A DNA stretch of 64,000 nucleotides from Pithys albifrons albifrons (Eukaryota; Chordata; Aves; Passeriformes; Thamnophilidae). Under the pieces are notes generated by a model. The model had not been told where the DNA came from, made no database searches, and saw only the letters and a program-made list of their open reading frames with translations. The position numbers and the translations under genes were made by a program. This document shows positions 38,701-50,600 of the stretch, piece by piece. The stretch covers positions 1,240,001-1,304,000 of the forward strand of contig NC_092474.1 in assembly GCF_047495875.1 (NCBI RefSeq), read 5' to 3'. The first letter of the stretch is position 1, and every line of letters starts with the position of its first letter.

Positions 38701-41290
38701 AGGATTTTCAGCCCTAGGCACAAGTTTGTTCTGTGTATCAAGAACAAGCAAGGAAAGCCTTGGTCAATGTAGGATAGCACCAACCCAGGTCCAAGTGGCA
38801 ACTGCACAGAATTTTACTTCTGAGTAGCTTGTGCAGTCCAGTGTCTAAAGTGAAGGTCACTTGGTTACTTAAAAATGGGCATCTTTAAAAAAATGTATTC
38901 CAGATTTGGATGTACAGCTGTTACTTTTCATATGACCTCTTAGTCACCATACCCTAATTTAAGACTGTCTTTAGTAAAATATCTGGGAAAAGTGCTATCA
39001 GCAGTCTGAAACTTTGGAGAACCAGCTGGGTGATGTTTTTCCAACAGGAAAATCAGAAGTCAGATGTGCTTCTGTGGACAGCCCAGTTCAGTTTATGATG
39101 AATCTGTGTGGATGGTGAGAACAAGGTTGGTAATTCTGTGGAACTGTTGAGCCAAAGGATGTGTCTACTTTGATTATTTTTGTAGCAATCAACCACCTCT
39201 TTTGATATTAGAGAATTGATCTGAGATTGCTCATGGGGCCCCTTTGACATCTTTCCATGGCTGTGAGGTGAGGGCTGACAGAGGGGACAGCAGATTTCAG
39301 CAAAAAGTGACACATGAAGACAAGTAATTCAAGCAAATACCAGTTTGCCAGTGCCAAAAAAGCTTTGAAAGCTGCAGTGCAGCTTATTTTGCTAAAATAA
39401 AAGTAATGCAGGCTGAGCACAACTTGCCTTTCACTGTTGGGATGTGCTGCAGTTGCTGACAATGGAACTTAGAACATGAAAAAGCCACTGGCTCCACCTA
39501 ATTTTCATTCCAGTGACTGCAGCCTGGTAACTTTATTGGGAAGATCTTTGTTTTTCTTTTCAGGCTTGGTGCTGTGTTTTGTGTTGACAGCAGTAGTTTC
39601 TCTCCAGCCTTTTGATATTTTGTATGTGAAAATCTCCTTGTCATGAGGAAATTTCTTTGCTGCTGATGATACTTCATGATGTTATGGTAACTCCTGACTG
39701 CACCTGCAGATGGACCTGCACACTTCTAATTCAGAAGTGGAAGATTCTTGTGCAGGTTTGACAAGTCTTTCATCAGAAGTCCAGGTGGTGAAAATTTTCA
39801 GGTGAATTTGCACCTTGTTATTTAATTCTCCAGAGGTCACTTAGGCCTTCTGGGTTAAAAATTTAACCATTATTGAGCATTGTTTTGGTGAAAACATTGT
39901 TTTGCTAATGGGTTGTTATTCTTCTTTTCATAAAAAGTGAGGAGTTATTTCCCTGCAGTGTCTGTGTCTCAAAGACTCAGTTGTTGCATCATTGCTTGAA
40001 GTCATAGTTTGATTCTCTGAAAATCTAACCCTGGTTATAGTTTTACTTTTCAAGCACTGCAGGCATTTTAATTCTTCCAACTCTCTGCAGAAAACCTCTC
40101 TGTGCCTTTTCTGGTTCTAAATGAAACATTTTTCTTCATGTACATATAAAAACCTTAACCCATTTTCTGAAGTGTGTGATCTTGGTGCAATAATTCAGTT
40201 GTACAGTCACATAAATGGGCTGCAAGTGAGTCACAATTCTTGCATTTTCACAGACTCTGTGACAGGGACAATCTTCTGTCACAATGGTGGTAATTGGAGG
40301 GGACCTGACACAGCAAGAGCCAAAACCAACTTAAACTCTGCACTTTGTCATGAGGTTTTTCTCTCCCAGCTTTGACAGTTCAAGTGTGATGTAAGAGGCT
40401 GTTTTGCAAACTGTGGGTGTTTATTAAATACCCCTTCTGAAGTGGTTTAACATTAATAAAAGCAGACATAATTTAAAATCACTACAGTGATGGCTTGAGT
40501 GCAGAAGCCTGTTATGAGGAATTAAAATCAGAAAATGCTTTTAGCTGAAACTGCTTCCAGTTTTTCAGGGCAGCTTGCAGGGGTTTAAGGCAATTTGGGT
40601 AATTGATCATTATGTGTTGATACAGAGCTGTGACATTATGTCTAAATTATCTCCCTGTCGTTGGATAGATTGGTCCAGTCAAACACAAACATCAAAGGCC
40701 TAACACGGGTCTTCAAAATACTATTTAAAATTTTTATTAAGATATTACTGTTACCTTTCATGGAGACCTCAAAGACATGAGATGAGTGAAATATTAGGAA
40801 AATATTCTGGTGTCCTGAAATTGCACATGGAAGCCAACAAAACCATTTATCAGTTAAATGCTGTTATGTGGGTGATGAAACCAGTGTGTGTCACGGCAAT
40901 GCTCCCTCTCTGGTGGTGATTTCAATCCAGGGCAACTGGAGGAAAAAAGCATCAACCCTGTAATTACCAACAACAGCTCCCCACAGCTCTTTCTGGTTTT
41001 TGGAGGGGAAGCAAATTATAAAGTTAACAGTGCACATTAGAACAGCAACTGTTCACTGACGCTTCAGAAGTAATTTCACATAAATTGTGTAAGATTTTCT
41101 GTACTTACTTAGGCATTGTGTCTGAACACCGCAAACAGATTTGGGGCTTGCTCTGGGAACCGCTTTGTACACACGGCACGAAAACCGGCCCCACTTTGAT
41201 TTACCCTTTTTAGGTAAATCTATCTTGAAGCAGGAATGCTGCAGCTTGTGCTGCGTAAAGACATAACGAAGTGTTTGAAGGAAAAAGTGT
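35786..41290. other. Intergenic DNA between TANGO2 and DGCR8
   Basis: Mostly AT-rich sequence without recognised exons. It contains a TA-rich microsatellite at about 36696-36730, a short direct duplication (GAAAACTAAAATCAGAT twice) at about 37014-37053, and a locally GC-rich patch at 37140-37280 with no clear identity. Open frames here are short and unlike known families. Confidence 0.5.
41103..41109 (-). promoter_or_regulatory. Consensus splice donor antisense to DGCR8 promoter
   Basis: The minus strand reads CCTAA followed by GTAAGT at 41108-41103, a full consensus donor core. It lies about 300-400 bases leftward of the DGCR8 CpG-island core. It would suit the first exon of a divergent promoter transcript. 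No acceptor partner or conserved protein was found. Confidence 0.3.
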
Positions 41291-42180
41291 CTTTCCTTGT
41301 GGCTGGTTGGCAGAGGGGAGAGGCCCCGGCGCAAAGGGCCCTCACAAAGGCCCGCCCGGCCCGCCATGGCCCGCGCCAGTGAGGGTGCCGCCTCCCGCGC
41401 CCCTATTGGCGGAGCGCGGTGACAGGCAGCGGAGCGCACCAATGGGCGCCCGCATTTCGAATGGGTGACAGCGGAGCCGGCGAGCGCCATTGGCTGTGCG
41501 CGCGCGGGGTCCCGCCCTCGGGGAGCGCAGGGCCCGGAGCAGGCGTTTAAAGATGGCGGCGCGGCGCGGGGGTTGCCGATCGTGAGGCGGCCGCGCTCGG
41601 CCTCGTTGGCGGCCCCGGCACAGGAGCGGCGGCACCGCCGGGGATGGCTCAGGTGGGTGCGGGTGCCGCGGGGCGCCGGGCGGGGCGGGCCGGGCCGGGC
41701 CGGGCCCGCGCGGACACCATCCCCTCCGCCCCGCAGGCCGCGGCGCCGGCGGGCCCGCCGGGCTCCTGCCGCCTGCCCGGCCCGGCCCCGACGCGGAGCC
41801 CGGAGCGGCCTCTCCCCGCGCACCGCCATCCCCCCGCCGCAGCGGGAAGGCGCTGCCCTGCCCTGCCCTGCCCGGCGGGTGGTGCCGCCCGGGCGCTTCC
41901 CCCGCCCCGGCCGGAGCGTCCTGCCCTCACAGCTGGTGGTGGGTCTGGTTTTGTTTCGGGGTTTTCTTGTGGGGGGTTGGATTTTTTTGTTTTGGTTTTT
42001 TTTTTTCCTTCCGGGCCGCCCCCAGCCACATCCCTGCTTGCTCGGCCGTGGGATTGCGGTCGGGATGGTGGGCAGGGAGGCGCTCCTGGCGGTGCGGGCT
42101 GATGGAGGGGGAGCAGCGGCTCTGGCGGAGCCTCCGCGAGTCCCGCGGGCCGTGCCCGTGTCGGAGGGGACAGGAGAGTT
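41290..42180 (+). promoter_or_regulatory. DGCR8: CpG-island promoter of DGCR8
   Basis: Dense CpG block with no TATA box. CCAAT boxes in both orientations lie at 41405-41409 (ATTGG), 41439-41443 (CCAAT) and 41489-41493 (ATTGG). About 60 bases after the last comes AAGATGGCGGC at 41550-41560, an exact YY1-type element of the kind that marks start sites of housekeeping genes. A splice donor follows at 41653. The arrangement predicts initiation near 41550. Confidence 0.85.
41550..41652 (+). other. DGCR8: DGCR8 noncoding exon 1
   Basis: The start is inferred from the YY1-type element and the end from CTCAG followed by GTGGGT. An ATG at 41644 lies nine bases before the donor. When spliced to exon 2 at 46697 it reads 14 codons and stops at 46730-46732, so it forms an upstream ORF across the junction and does not extend DGCR8. 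Confidence 0.65.
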
Positions 42181-45100
42181 GGTTTTGTTTTTCCCTTGTG
42201 GTACGTTGGAGATAAGGTGGTGTGGGTGTAACTCAGGATCCTTCTTGCAGTGTTCCTTCTATTAATAGTAAACGATCTCGTTCAGTCTCTGAATGGTTAA
42301 TTCTCCCAACTTTCTTGCCTTCCCACCCCTTGCCCTAGAAACGGATCAACTGTTCATTCTTTGTATTTCTTTTCCCTGGGCTTCGGGTTTATGTGCAAAG
42401 TGTGTTTCCCGCCCTCACGTGGCCCCCAACACATCCAGGAGTCGCTCCCTCTAAAACTGGAATTGCATCAAACAGTTCCGTTTCTCTACTTTAGATCGTG
42501 AGTTAGAGGTCTTGGAATTACGTCCTTGATTTTCCTTTTATGAGTTGAGAAGTTGTCCCTTCTGTTAGGTAATTAAACTTAAGGGTTCCTGTTTTTAATT
42601 CTGCATGAGGAGTTGGGGTGCAAGTTCCTTCAGGCAGCTCCTTTTGATTCTCAGGATTATTCTGCATTTTTGGAGGGTGCCTTTCCAAAGGAATGTGCCC
42701 AGTTCTGAAATGGGGCGGAGTGCCACGAACTGGAGAAATTCTTGAGCCTTGTGTGAATTCATCACTGATAATGTTGTTGCTGGCCCTGGCTGCGTTTTCT
42801 TAAACTTCTTTGATGAGTGACTGACAGAATGGTTGTTCCTTCAGAATCTCTAATGCTGATCATGGGGAGAGAAACGAGTTCTTGTATGCAGTTGTTAATG
42901 TACAGAGTATTTATTTTCTTGGCACATCTGGTTTAAAGAATGTAAATTCATTCTCTTTGGGGTTTGTTTTGGATTTTTTTAGCAGTGATAATAAGATTAA
43001 ACTTATTCTAGAACTGTATGTATCAAAAGATACAATAGGTATAACAAAAAGAAAGTAAATGATTGTAGGTGAGAAGTTGCTTTGTCAGAGGTTAACGGAT
43101 CTTTAAGTGTGTGTTGGTGCCTCATAAGTTCAGCTCCGGAGTTGCCCTTTGGGGCCAGTGATGAGGAGGATGATTTTTTATTTGGTTAGCAAATAAGAAG
43201 AGTTTCTCTGAGCCACTTTTCCTTTGGGGATCCCCTGCATGTGAAGTAAGCAGTGTCTGCTTCCTTTTAGAAGTGACTGTTTGAGGAGAGAATCCGTGGT
43301 AATGCTGTTCTGTGTTGCACCTGCAGGTGTTGGTGAAGGAAATATGTTCTTTTTTGGGCTTACTTCTCCCCTGCTGAGCTGCTGGACAGTGAAGGCAGTT
43401 CTTTGAGTTTTAAGTTCATGGTTTTTTCCAGCCTCGAAAAAAGATACTTCTCTCTGTGTACTCCTCTTCCATCTCTCTCTATCCTGTCTGATTATGGGAA
43501 TAGGCAGTGGAGCTCATTAAACAAAGAAGTAGTTTGTGTTTTTCCTTTCTGCCTTCAAAGGACATCTGTAAGACAACTAAGCCAAGACTTGCATTTGCTG
43601 GACCTGTGCAGTTTGCTGTGTTATAATTAGAAGTCCCTTGTGTATCTGTATTGCTGAATTTACTTTGTGATGTGAAACTTTTAGAAATGATCTGCTGAAA
43701 TAAGAATGAGCAGTTTAAAATGTGGAATCTCCTTGTATTGGTTGTCATCTGGAGAACCTGAGCTGTGCATTCATATTGTCAGCAGATCATCCAGAGTGCC
43801 TTTGGTGTCCTGTCCTGCCTGCAGGAGCTGTCAGTGCTGTTCATGGCTTTGGAAGGAGTCCTTATGGAAACTGTTGATGGAGCTTGGTAGAGCCTTTGGG
43901 AATAAAATCTGTTATTTCAGGACAATTTGATTAAGGATGACAACGTGCAAACTGACTCCTGTTACAACGTGCCCTTGTGTGCTGAGCCTGGTTTTGTATG
44001 TGCCACTGTGTTCCCCTGACTGAAGGTCTGTTTGGCTGTTTGTAACCTACAGGCTTTTCTAACTCATCCTTTTAGGTTTCATCCCTTCTGTCTGTCTTTT
44101 GAAATACCTGATAGCTCAGGGAAAATCCTTACTGGTTTTGTTGTTGGGTTTTTTTCCCAGCCCCTGATATAAAGGGCATATTGTACTGTCAGTTGGCAAG
44201 AAAGGGGATGGGAACTGGACCTGTGTTATTCTGCTTCTCCCCGGCCTTTTGTGGCTTACAGGAAGGTATTGTAGCCCACAGTAACTGCAGAGCCACCAGA
44301 CTGTTCCCTTATCCCAGGGATGTGGCAGGGTTATGGCCAGAAGGGGAAAAGCTCATTTAAACTCCTCTTGGTCTAGCACTTTTTCTGGCCTCAGTGTGTG
44401 CACAGTCCCTGGCAGTGCTTTGGTGTTCATCCTTCAGCTGCTCATCGTTTCAAGGCCATCAAGAAAGGGAAGACAACAGGAATTCAATTGTTAACAGTGC
44501 TTGAAGGAGAATAACAAGATCCCTTTCCTGCCAAAAGGAGGGTGTTGTTTCAGTGAACTGCCACACCCAGGCAGGTCAGGGTTAAGTTCTTACCTTTAGA
44601 CTTTGGTGGTCAAACTGGCTTTAGTGTAGGAGCAGGACTTGTATGGGGGATGTGGGAGGGACATTCACCATCGTCTCTTGTGCTTTGTCACATTTAGTCT
44701 TTCCAGTTGGCCCTGGTAGCTCCTTGTACACATGGGAAGGAATTACTCTTTCAGATTCTCATATGCTGGTTTCAGTGTTGCATTTCTGTCTGAATTACTT
44801 TTTTGTTATTTTCAAGAGTCTTTACAAGAGGTAGGGTGGAAAAATTTGACTTGGGCATTTAGTTTCTAGGAGTTACTGAACTCACACTGTGACTTTTTTG
44901 ATTCTTTTGTTCACAGTTAACAATTAAGACACTGATGATTTACTGTGAAGAACTTTAATAATTTGTCATTCACTTTTTTCTTATTTAATCTGAGGAAAGT
45001 TATTGCACATACATTTTTAGAGGTATTCTCCAAAATGTTAGGTGTTTCAGAACTTGCTGAAAGAAGTTGTTCACTGCTGGTGTCCTTGTATGTTCATTTT

Positions 45101-46696
45101 CTAGGATAGGATGGATTTGAAAACACAGAATTGTTTGTCTTGTGAATGAGCCATTTCCAATCTGCAAAGTAACAAGTTTGCATTGGAGAAGAGGGAATAG
45201 TTTTAGAGCTCATATCAAATTGGAGTCTTTTTCCTTAGTGATTCTGCAGTGCATGTCAAGCTCAGCATGTTGAATGTGTCACAATTTCAAGTATGTTTAA
45301 ACATCCCCCCACATCAAAAACCAACCACAAAACATGAACTCCTCTGCTGCCCCAGCAAAACTTGCTTTATTGCCAGATCACCAAAATAGAGTTTGCTCTG
45401 TTGTATATTATGCTTTCTTTCAGCCTCCAGGTATGTAGCTCCTGTATGTTGTTGAATTTTTAATTGATCCCATTATAACTTCTGCTTCCCAGCTTCCTGC
45501 CTTGCCCCAGTTGGTGTTTGGATATTGCTGTTGGTTTGTTCCTCCTGGGCTGGCCTAGAGATACAGGAGAGAATTATATTTGGTTTCTCAGCAAGTCCCT
45601 CGTGGCAGCCCAGACGTTCTGCTCTGTTGCCTTCAATGTTACACAGCAGTGAAGGACTTGGAGCTTGTCTTTCTACAGTCCATGTGTGGAGTTTCTCTGC
45701 TGCCTGGGGATACTTTGAACAGAGCAGGCTGAGCCAGTGTCTTGGGCAGAGTGACACTGCCTCATTCCTGCCTGGTAGAAAGATTTCAGCCTAGTTTGGG
45801 CTGGCATGGAGGGACTTGGAGAAACCAAAATAAGCAGGTAAGAAATTATTCTTCCTTTCTCAGGTGCTTATGGTCCTACACAGATGACAAAAGTGTCATT
45901 GAAGTCATCATAGACATGGTAGAAAGAACCCATCTAATGTAAAAAATAAAGAAGCCCTAAACACACTCTCCCTACCTGCTGGAAAGTTTCTTAGAGCAAT
46001 TGAATATTTTTTCCAGGTTAAATTACCTAAAACATTGGCTTCTAAATTAGTTTCAGCTTCTGTGCTGTGTATCTGGATTTGAATTCCTTGGACAAAACAA
46101 ATAATTCCCTAATAGTACAAAATACAAGAGTGAATGTCTAATACCTGTTTATCCAGAGAGTGATTTTCTCTGCCATGTTAGTAAATTACAAGATCTCCCA
46201 TTAACACTTTCCATGAGATTTCCAAAGTATCTAATAATTTAAACTTTGAAAAGCCATGTGTCTTACAGACCATAGTTGTTAAAAACCTGTTGGTTTTGCA
46301 GATTGTCTTAAACTCTCAGCTAATTACCCTTCCTGCTCTGTGGGTAAGTATGGCTTGAATGTCAGGTTGTAATTTGTGGGAGAACCTCCCCAGAATGCAG
46401 TTTGTTAGTCTGTTGTGCTCAGTGCCCTGCCTGCTAATCAAGCAGAGATAGCCAAATAAACATAATTCAGGGCAACCCTGTTAGCAAATCCTTCTGCTGG
46501 TGCACAGCTCAAGCAGTAAAACCAATTGAATTTCAGCCTCATTCAAAATGCTATCTGGGTACCTTGTGTTTTCCACTGTAAAAATGTCATTCTTCTGTTT
46601 GAAATTTATACCAGAAGGAGTGACATGTTTTCCTCCTGCCTGGGATATTATTTCCATTTTTTTTCCTGTGACAATTTTGTTTTTTTTTTCTTGTAG
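41653..46696 (+). other. DGCR8: DGCR8 intron 1
   Basis: 5.0 kb, starting inside the CpG island (GTGGGT) and ending in a long T-rich tract before TTGTAG. No repeat family or other exon was recognised. Confidence 0.6.
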
Positions 46697-47699
46697 GTTG
46701 AAAGAAGAAAAGGAGACCTGCTTGTCCAATGAAGATGCAGTCTTAGTCTTCAGCTATTTAAGCTGAATGCATTGTGATTTCCAATAATTGAGACAGTGAT
46801 TCTGAAAGCTGTCTACATTAATGAAAAGAACAATGTAGTCAGCTTAACTGAATCATCAGTGTTGCATTGAATAGGACATGATAAACCAATCCTGATGGAC
46901 TTATGCATGTTAGGAATATAGATACAAACATTTATTACAGCCTTGAGGGTTTCTTTAAATAACAGCAGTTTTAAAAATGGAGAACAATGAAAATGTTCCA
47001 CCCCTCCCTAAAGAACCTGCAAGAGAAATGAATGTGGAGAGTCACAGTTGTCCCCCTCCTCTGCCGCCCAAGGAACAGCCTCCACCACCTCCCCTGCAAA
47101 CGTCCAGTGACGCAGAGGTAATGGACGTTGGCTCTGGTGGTGATGGACAGTCAGATGGCCCTGCTGGGGACACGCCCGGTCTGTGCAGGACGCAGCTGCT
47201 CACCAAGGGGTCTGCCTGCTACAAGAGCCGTCTGATCATAGACCCCAACAGCTCTGACCACAGCCCCAGAACTGCTCGTCACGCTCCGTCAGGTCGAAAG
47301 TTCACCCCAGATCTTAAGTTGCTGAAGGATGTGAAGATCAGTGTTAGCTTTACAGAAAGCTGCAAAAGCAAAGATAGGAAAGTTCTGTACACTGGAGTTG
47401 AGCAGGATTATAAGGCAGATGCAGAGTTTGGGATTAATAATGTCAATGGGGATTTGCATGTTTGTCCTTTCGGTGGTAGTAACGGTAAAGCTGTAGGAAT
47501 AGGGGGTGAAAGTGATGACAAGAAGGAGGATGAAAATGAGATTGATCAGGAAAAGAGAGTGGAATATGCAGTTCTGGATGAGCTAGAAGATTTTACCGAC
47601 AATTTGATGGAAATAGATGAAGAAGGAGGAGGGTTCACATCTAAAGCAATCGTTCAAAGAGATAAAGTGGATGAAGAAACCTTGAATTTCTCGTATGAG
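46697..47699 (+). CDS. DGCR8: DGCR8 exon 2 (280-nt leader plus residues 1-241)
   Basis: Acceptor is a T-run followed by CTTGTAG at 46696; donor GAG|GTAAGC at 47700. The leader carries several short upstream ORFs and a strong stem-loop, and the coding part carries a second stem-loop. The protein segment has a polyproline run (residues 27-40) and a conserved block containing [20 protein letters not shown], and later [16 protein letters not shown]. Confidence 0.96.
46729..46921 (+). promoter_or_regulatory. DGCR8: Cluster of short upstream ORFs in the DGCR8 leader
   Basis: ATG-initiated short frames lie at 46729-46746, 46767-46787, 46821-46838, 46878-46895 and 46895-46921, all closed before the DGCR8 start at 46977. 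The third starts in the loop of the leader hairpin. A further one begins in exon 1 at 41644 and ends at 46732 after splicing. Repression of translation is expected from general knowledge of upstream ORFs but not shown here. Confidence 0.7.
46798..46854 (+). ncRNA. MIR3618: 5' UTR Microprocessor hairpin (mir-3618-like)
   Basis: AGCTGTCTACATT (46807-46819) pairs with AATGTAGTCAGCT (46832-46844) with one U-U mismatch around a 12-nt loop. The stem extends through GATTC (46798-46802) with GAATC (46850-46854). The 5' arm and loop are nearly identical to human mir-3618 as I remember it, and the position in the DGCR8 leader is the same. Family knowledge: this is one of two stem-loops in DGCR8 mRNA cut by DROSHA to limit DGCR8 levels. 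Whether a stable microRNA is produced in this species is unknown. Confidence 0.88.
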
Positions 47700-50600
47700 G
47701 TAAGCAATTCCACAGGTTTTTGGTGGGTAAGAGGTTTGCAAGTGGCTAAGAAAAAAACCTTAAGAAACAGTCTCTTCTAGGAGTGTGAATCAAAAATGCA
47801 GAATTTTCAGTCAGACCATTGGCTGAAAAGTTCTGTAATGTGTTTTGGTCAAACTCAAAAGTTTGAGTGTGTCAGTTTGTGTAGTTCTATAGTTTTGTTG
47901 AAAATAGCATTTAAAAGTCTTTTCACACAATTGCAGCTCATTTTATTGTGAAAAATACAGTTCTCACAAAAACTTTCTTATTTTTCAGTTTTTTTACTGG
48001 AACCATTGGAAATTTCTAGTTTCTGTATGGAAGTGCATATCAAAAATGTTTACTTTCTCTATGCAAGGGAAAAGGGAGGTTGGTAGACCCAGAAGGATGG
48101 TGTCTGATGGAGTCTCTTTCAGGATGACTTTGATAATGATGTGGATGCTCTGCTGGAAGAGGGTCTTCGAGCACCCAAAACAAGGAGACTAGATAATGAG
48201 AAATATGGTGGTGAGAGTGATCACCAGTCTGATGGAGAAACCAGCGTGCAGCCAATGATGACCAAAATTAAAACTGTACTGAAGAGTAAGTCAGTGTTCA
48301 TTAAATAAGCACAGCTCTTGTATGTGGCTTTTGTCTGTAGAACAGAAGCATATCAGCAGGCAAGGTGTGGGACAGCAATTCTTGTGGAATCATTAATATG
48401 CTGGGGAATTCTGTTGTTTTAGAGGCTTGTTACTGTGGGATTTCTCATGTTCCTAAACAGTGAAGTTGATTTTTGCTTTTCATCTGTTTTATGTAATAAG
48501 AATGCATTTTAGTGTGTGGTTCCTTGAAAAATACTGAAGAATGTCACCTCAGTGGCAGGGAGGGGAACAGCATGATCTTGGGTTTTTGTCTTTCATACCA
48601 GCTGAAGACTTTGTGGGCATTGTGGACTTTTTCCTGCTTCAGTTGCATAACTTCTGCTGTTGAAACTGCTCCATGTGAAGTCTCTATGCACACTGTTTTA
48701 AGTTACAAGTAATGACTAGAAAAATCCATGGCTTACATTTGTCTAATTTCTTTGTGTAAATGTTAGAAAATACTAATAAAGAAGAGCTGAGAATGTGAAC
48801 CAATCCACAAGAACTTAGCTGAAAATATTCTGAATTAAAATTAAAAATAACACACTACAGATATTTTGAAATAAGAAACCAAACAGTTTTTTCCTCCAAA
48901 ATTGTACACTTAGCAAAGGATTGCTGGGAGGCTTCCAGCAAAGATGAATGATCTCTGATTTCTGATGTAGAGAGGAGTGAGACCTCAGCTTACAAATGAA
49001 CTCTTTGCTGGCTGTTTGAGTCTGCAGGTCTGGTGGTGTCTCAGAATTTATTCCAGATTGTCAAGTGGAAAATTCAGTTGTTTATAAAGCAAGTGTGAGT
49101 TTTCCAGTAAATACAGTAGAGCTTGTAATATAAATACATAAAAAAGAGTAATGAGAACAAAAAATTGGCTCACAAAACAAATCAGTGTATATAAAAATTA
49201 GTACTTCCATTGTCTTTCAGTTGAGAACATAATGGAGTCTGTTATTTTTCAGGATTTAGTGTGGGTTAGAAGCACATACCTTGTTACTAAAACAACATCT
49301 CTCTACAAAACATTTTTAACGTTTTATTCTTTGAGACAGAAAAAGCAGTGAATATAAACCTGGATTATTCTTCTTTCAAGAGGTCTATGCAAGTTTAAAG
49401 CCATTCTTTGCTTTGAAGGTCGTGGCCGCCCTCCTACAGAACCTTTGCCAGACGGATGGATCATGACATTCCATAACTCGGGCATTCCTGTATATCTGCA
49501 CAGAGAATCTAGAGTTGTTACCTGGTCTAGACCTTATTTCTTGGGAACAGGAAGCATAAGGGTGAGAGCTGTCAATTATTTACATAATTACTAAGATTTA
49601 AAAACTCCCTATGTTCCTGCAAGCAGTTGAACATGTCTCTGCTTTGGCAGGCTTGTTTCCAGTGTTAGGTCCTTGGAAAATGAGCTCTTCTGTTTCTGAA
49701 AATTTGATAAGATTTTTTAGGTGCTTTGCTTTTCTCTTTGGATAGTTAAAGGCAATGAGGTGGTCTTGTTTGGTGCCTCTGTTTTTCTAGCATGTGGCTC
49801 CAAAGTAATGGTTTTATTCTATCAGGAAATATGTATGGGTCATTTATTTGTAGCTGTAAACTAGTCTGGGATGTGGCTGATGCTCCACATTTACAGAAGT
49901 GAGGATGTGACAGTCGTGAACCCAGGGAGTCTGCAGAAAGTGGAGTTCATGCCATGGCCTTGTGCTCCAAGAAAGCTCAATGGCTTTTATGAAAGCATTT
50001 AGTATTTGCATGTAATTGAACAGAATGTAGTTGTGCTCTAAACCAGCAGCACACTTGGAAGGTTTGTGTCAGTGTTGCACAGTCACGATACCAGGGGAGT
50101 GGCCCTGCTCAGCACTGGAGCAGAATGAGATTCCTGACCAAAGGGAAACCAGAGCCTGCACTGAATAAAAGTAACTTCCATCTTGATTGCATCTTTTCAG
50201 TTTGAGTTTTGCTTTTGGTGACCTTGAGATACTGATACTGTGTTATTTTATATTTACAGAAACATGATCCTCCCCTTAGTAGCATTCCCTGCTTTCATTA
50301 CAAAAAAATGAAGGAAAATGAGGAAAGGGAACAAAACAATGACATAACCCCCAATGGGGAAGTATCACCTATAAAGCACTTAGATAAATCCTCAGAACTG
50401 GACTGCCAAACAGAAGAACCAGATTCCACTGCTGCTGATTCCGGGCCTTTAGATGACAAAGACCCCTCTGGGGGAGATGCAGCACAAGGAGCCTTGGGAC
50501 AAGTTAAGGCCAAAGTTGAAGTATGTAAAGATGAATCTGTAGGTATGTATGGAAAGTGGGGTCTTTTCTTGGCTGAAGGTGGGCAACTTTATTCCAGACT

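Noticed and set aside
41053..41829. 258-codon minus-strand ORF across the DGCR8 CpG island
   Set aside because: The N-terminal part is CpG-island Arg/Ala/Gly/Pro-rich and the rest is unlike any family I recognise. At most it marks a divergent noncoding transcript.
41465..42265. 266-codon plus-strand ORF in the DGCR8 CpG island
   Set aside because: It crosses the exon 1 donor into the intron and is composed of Arg/Pro/Ala-rich CpG-island translation. DGCR8 coding clearly starts in exon 2.
47700..47780. Extension of the DGCR8 exon 2 frame to 267 codons
   Set aside because: The frame continues only through the intron after a strong GAG|GTAAGC donor. The next exon at 48123 restores the conserved [14 protein letters not shown] sequence.
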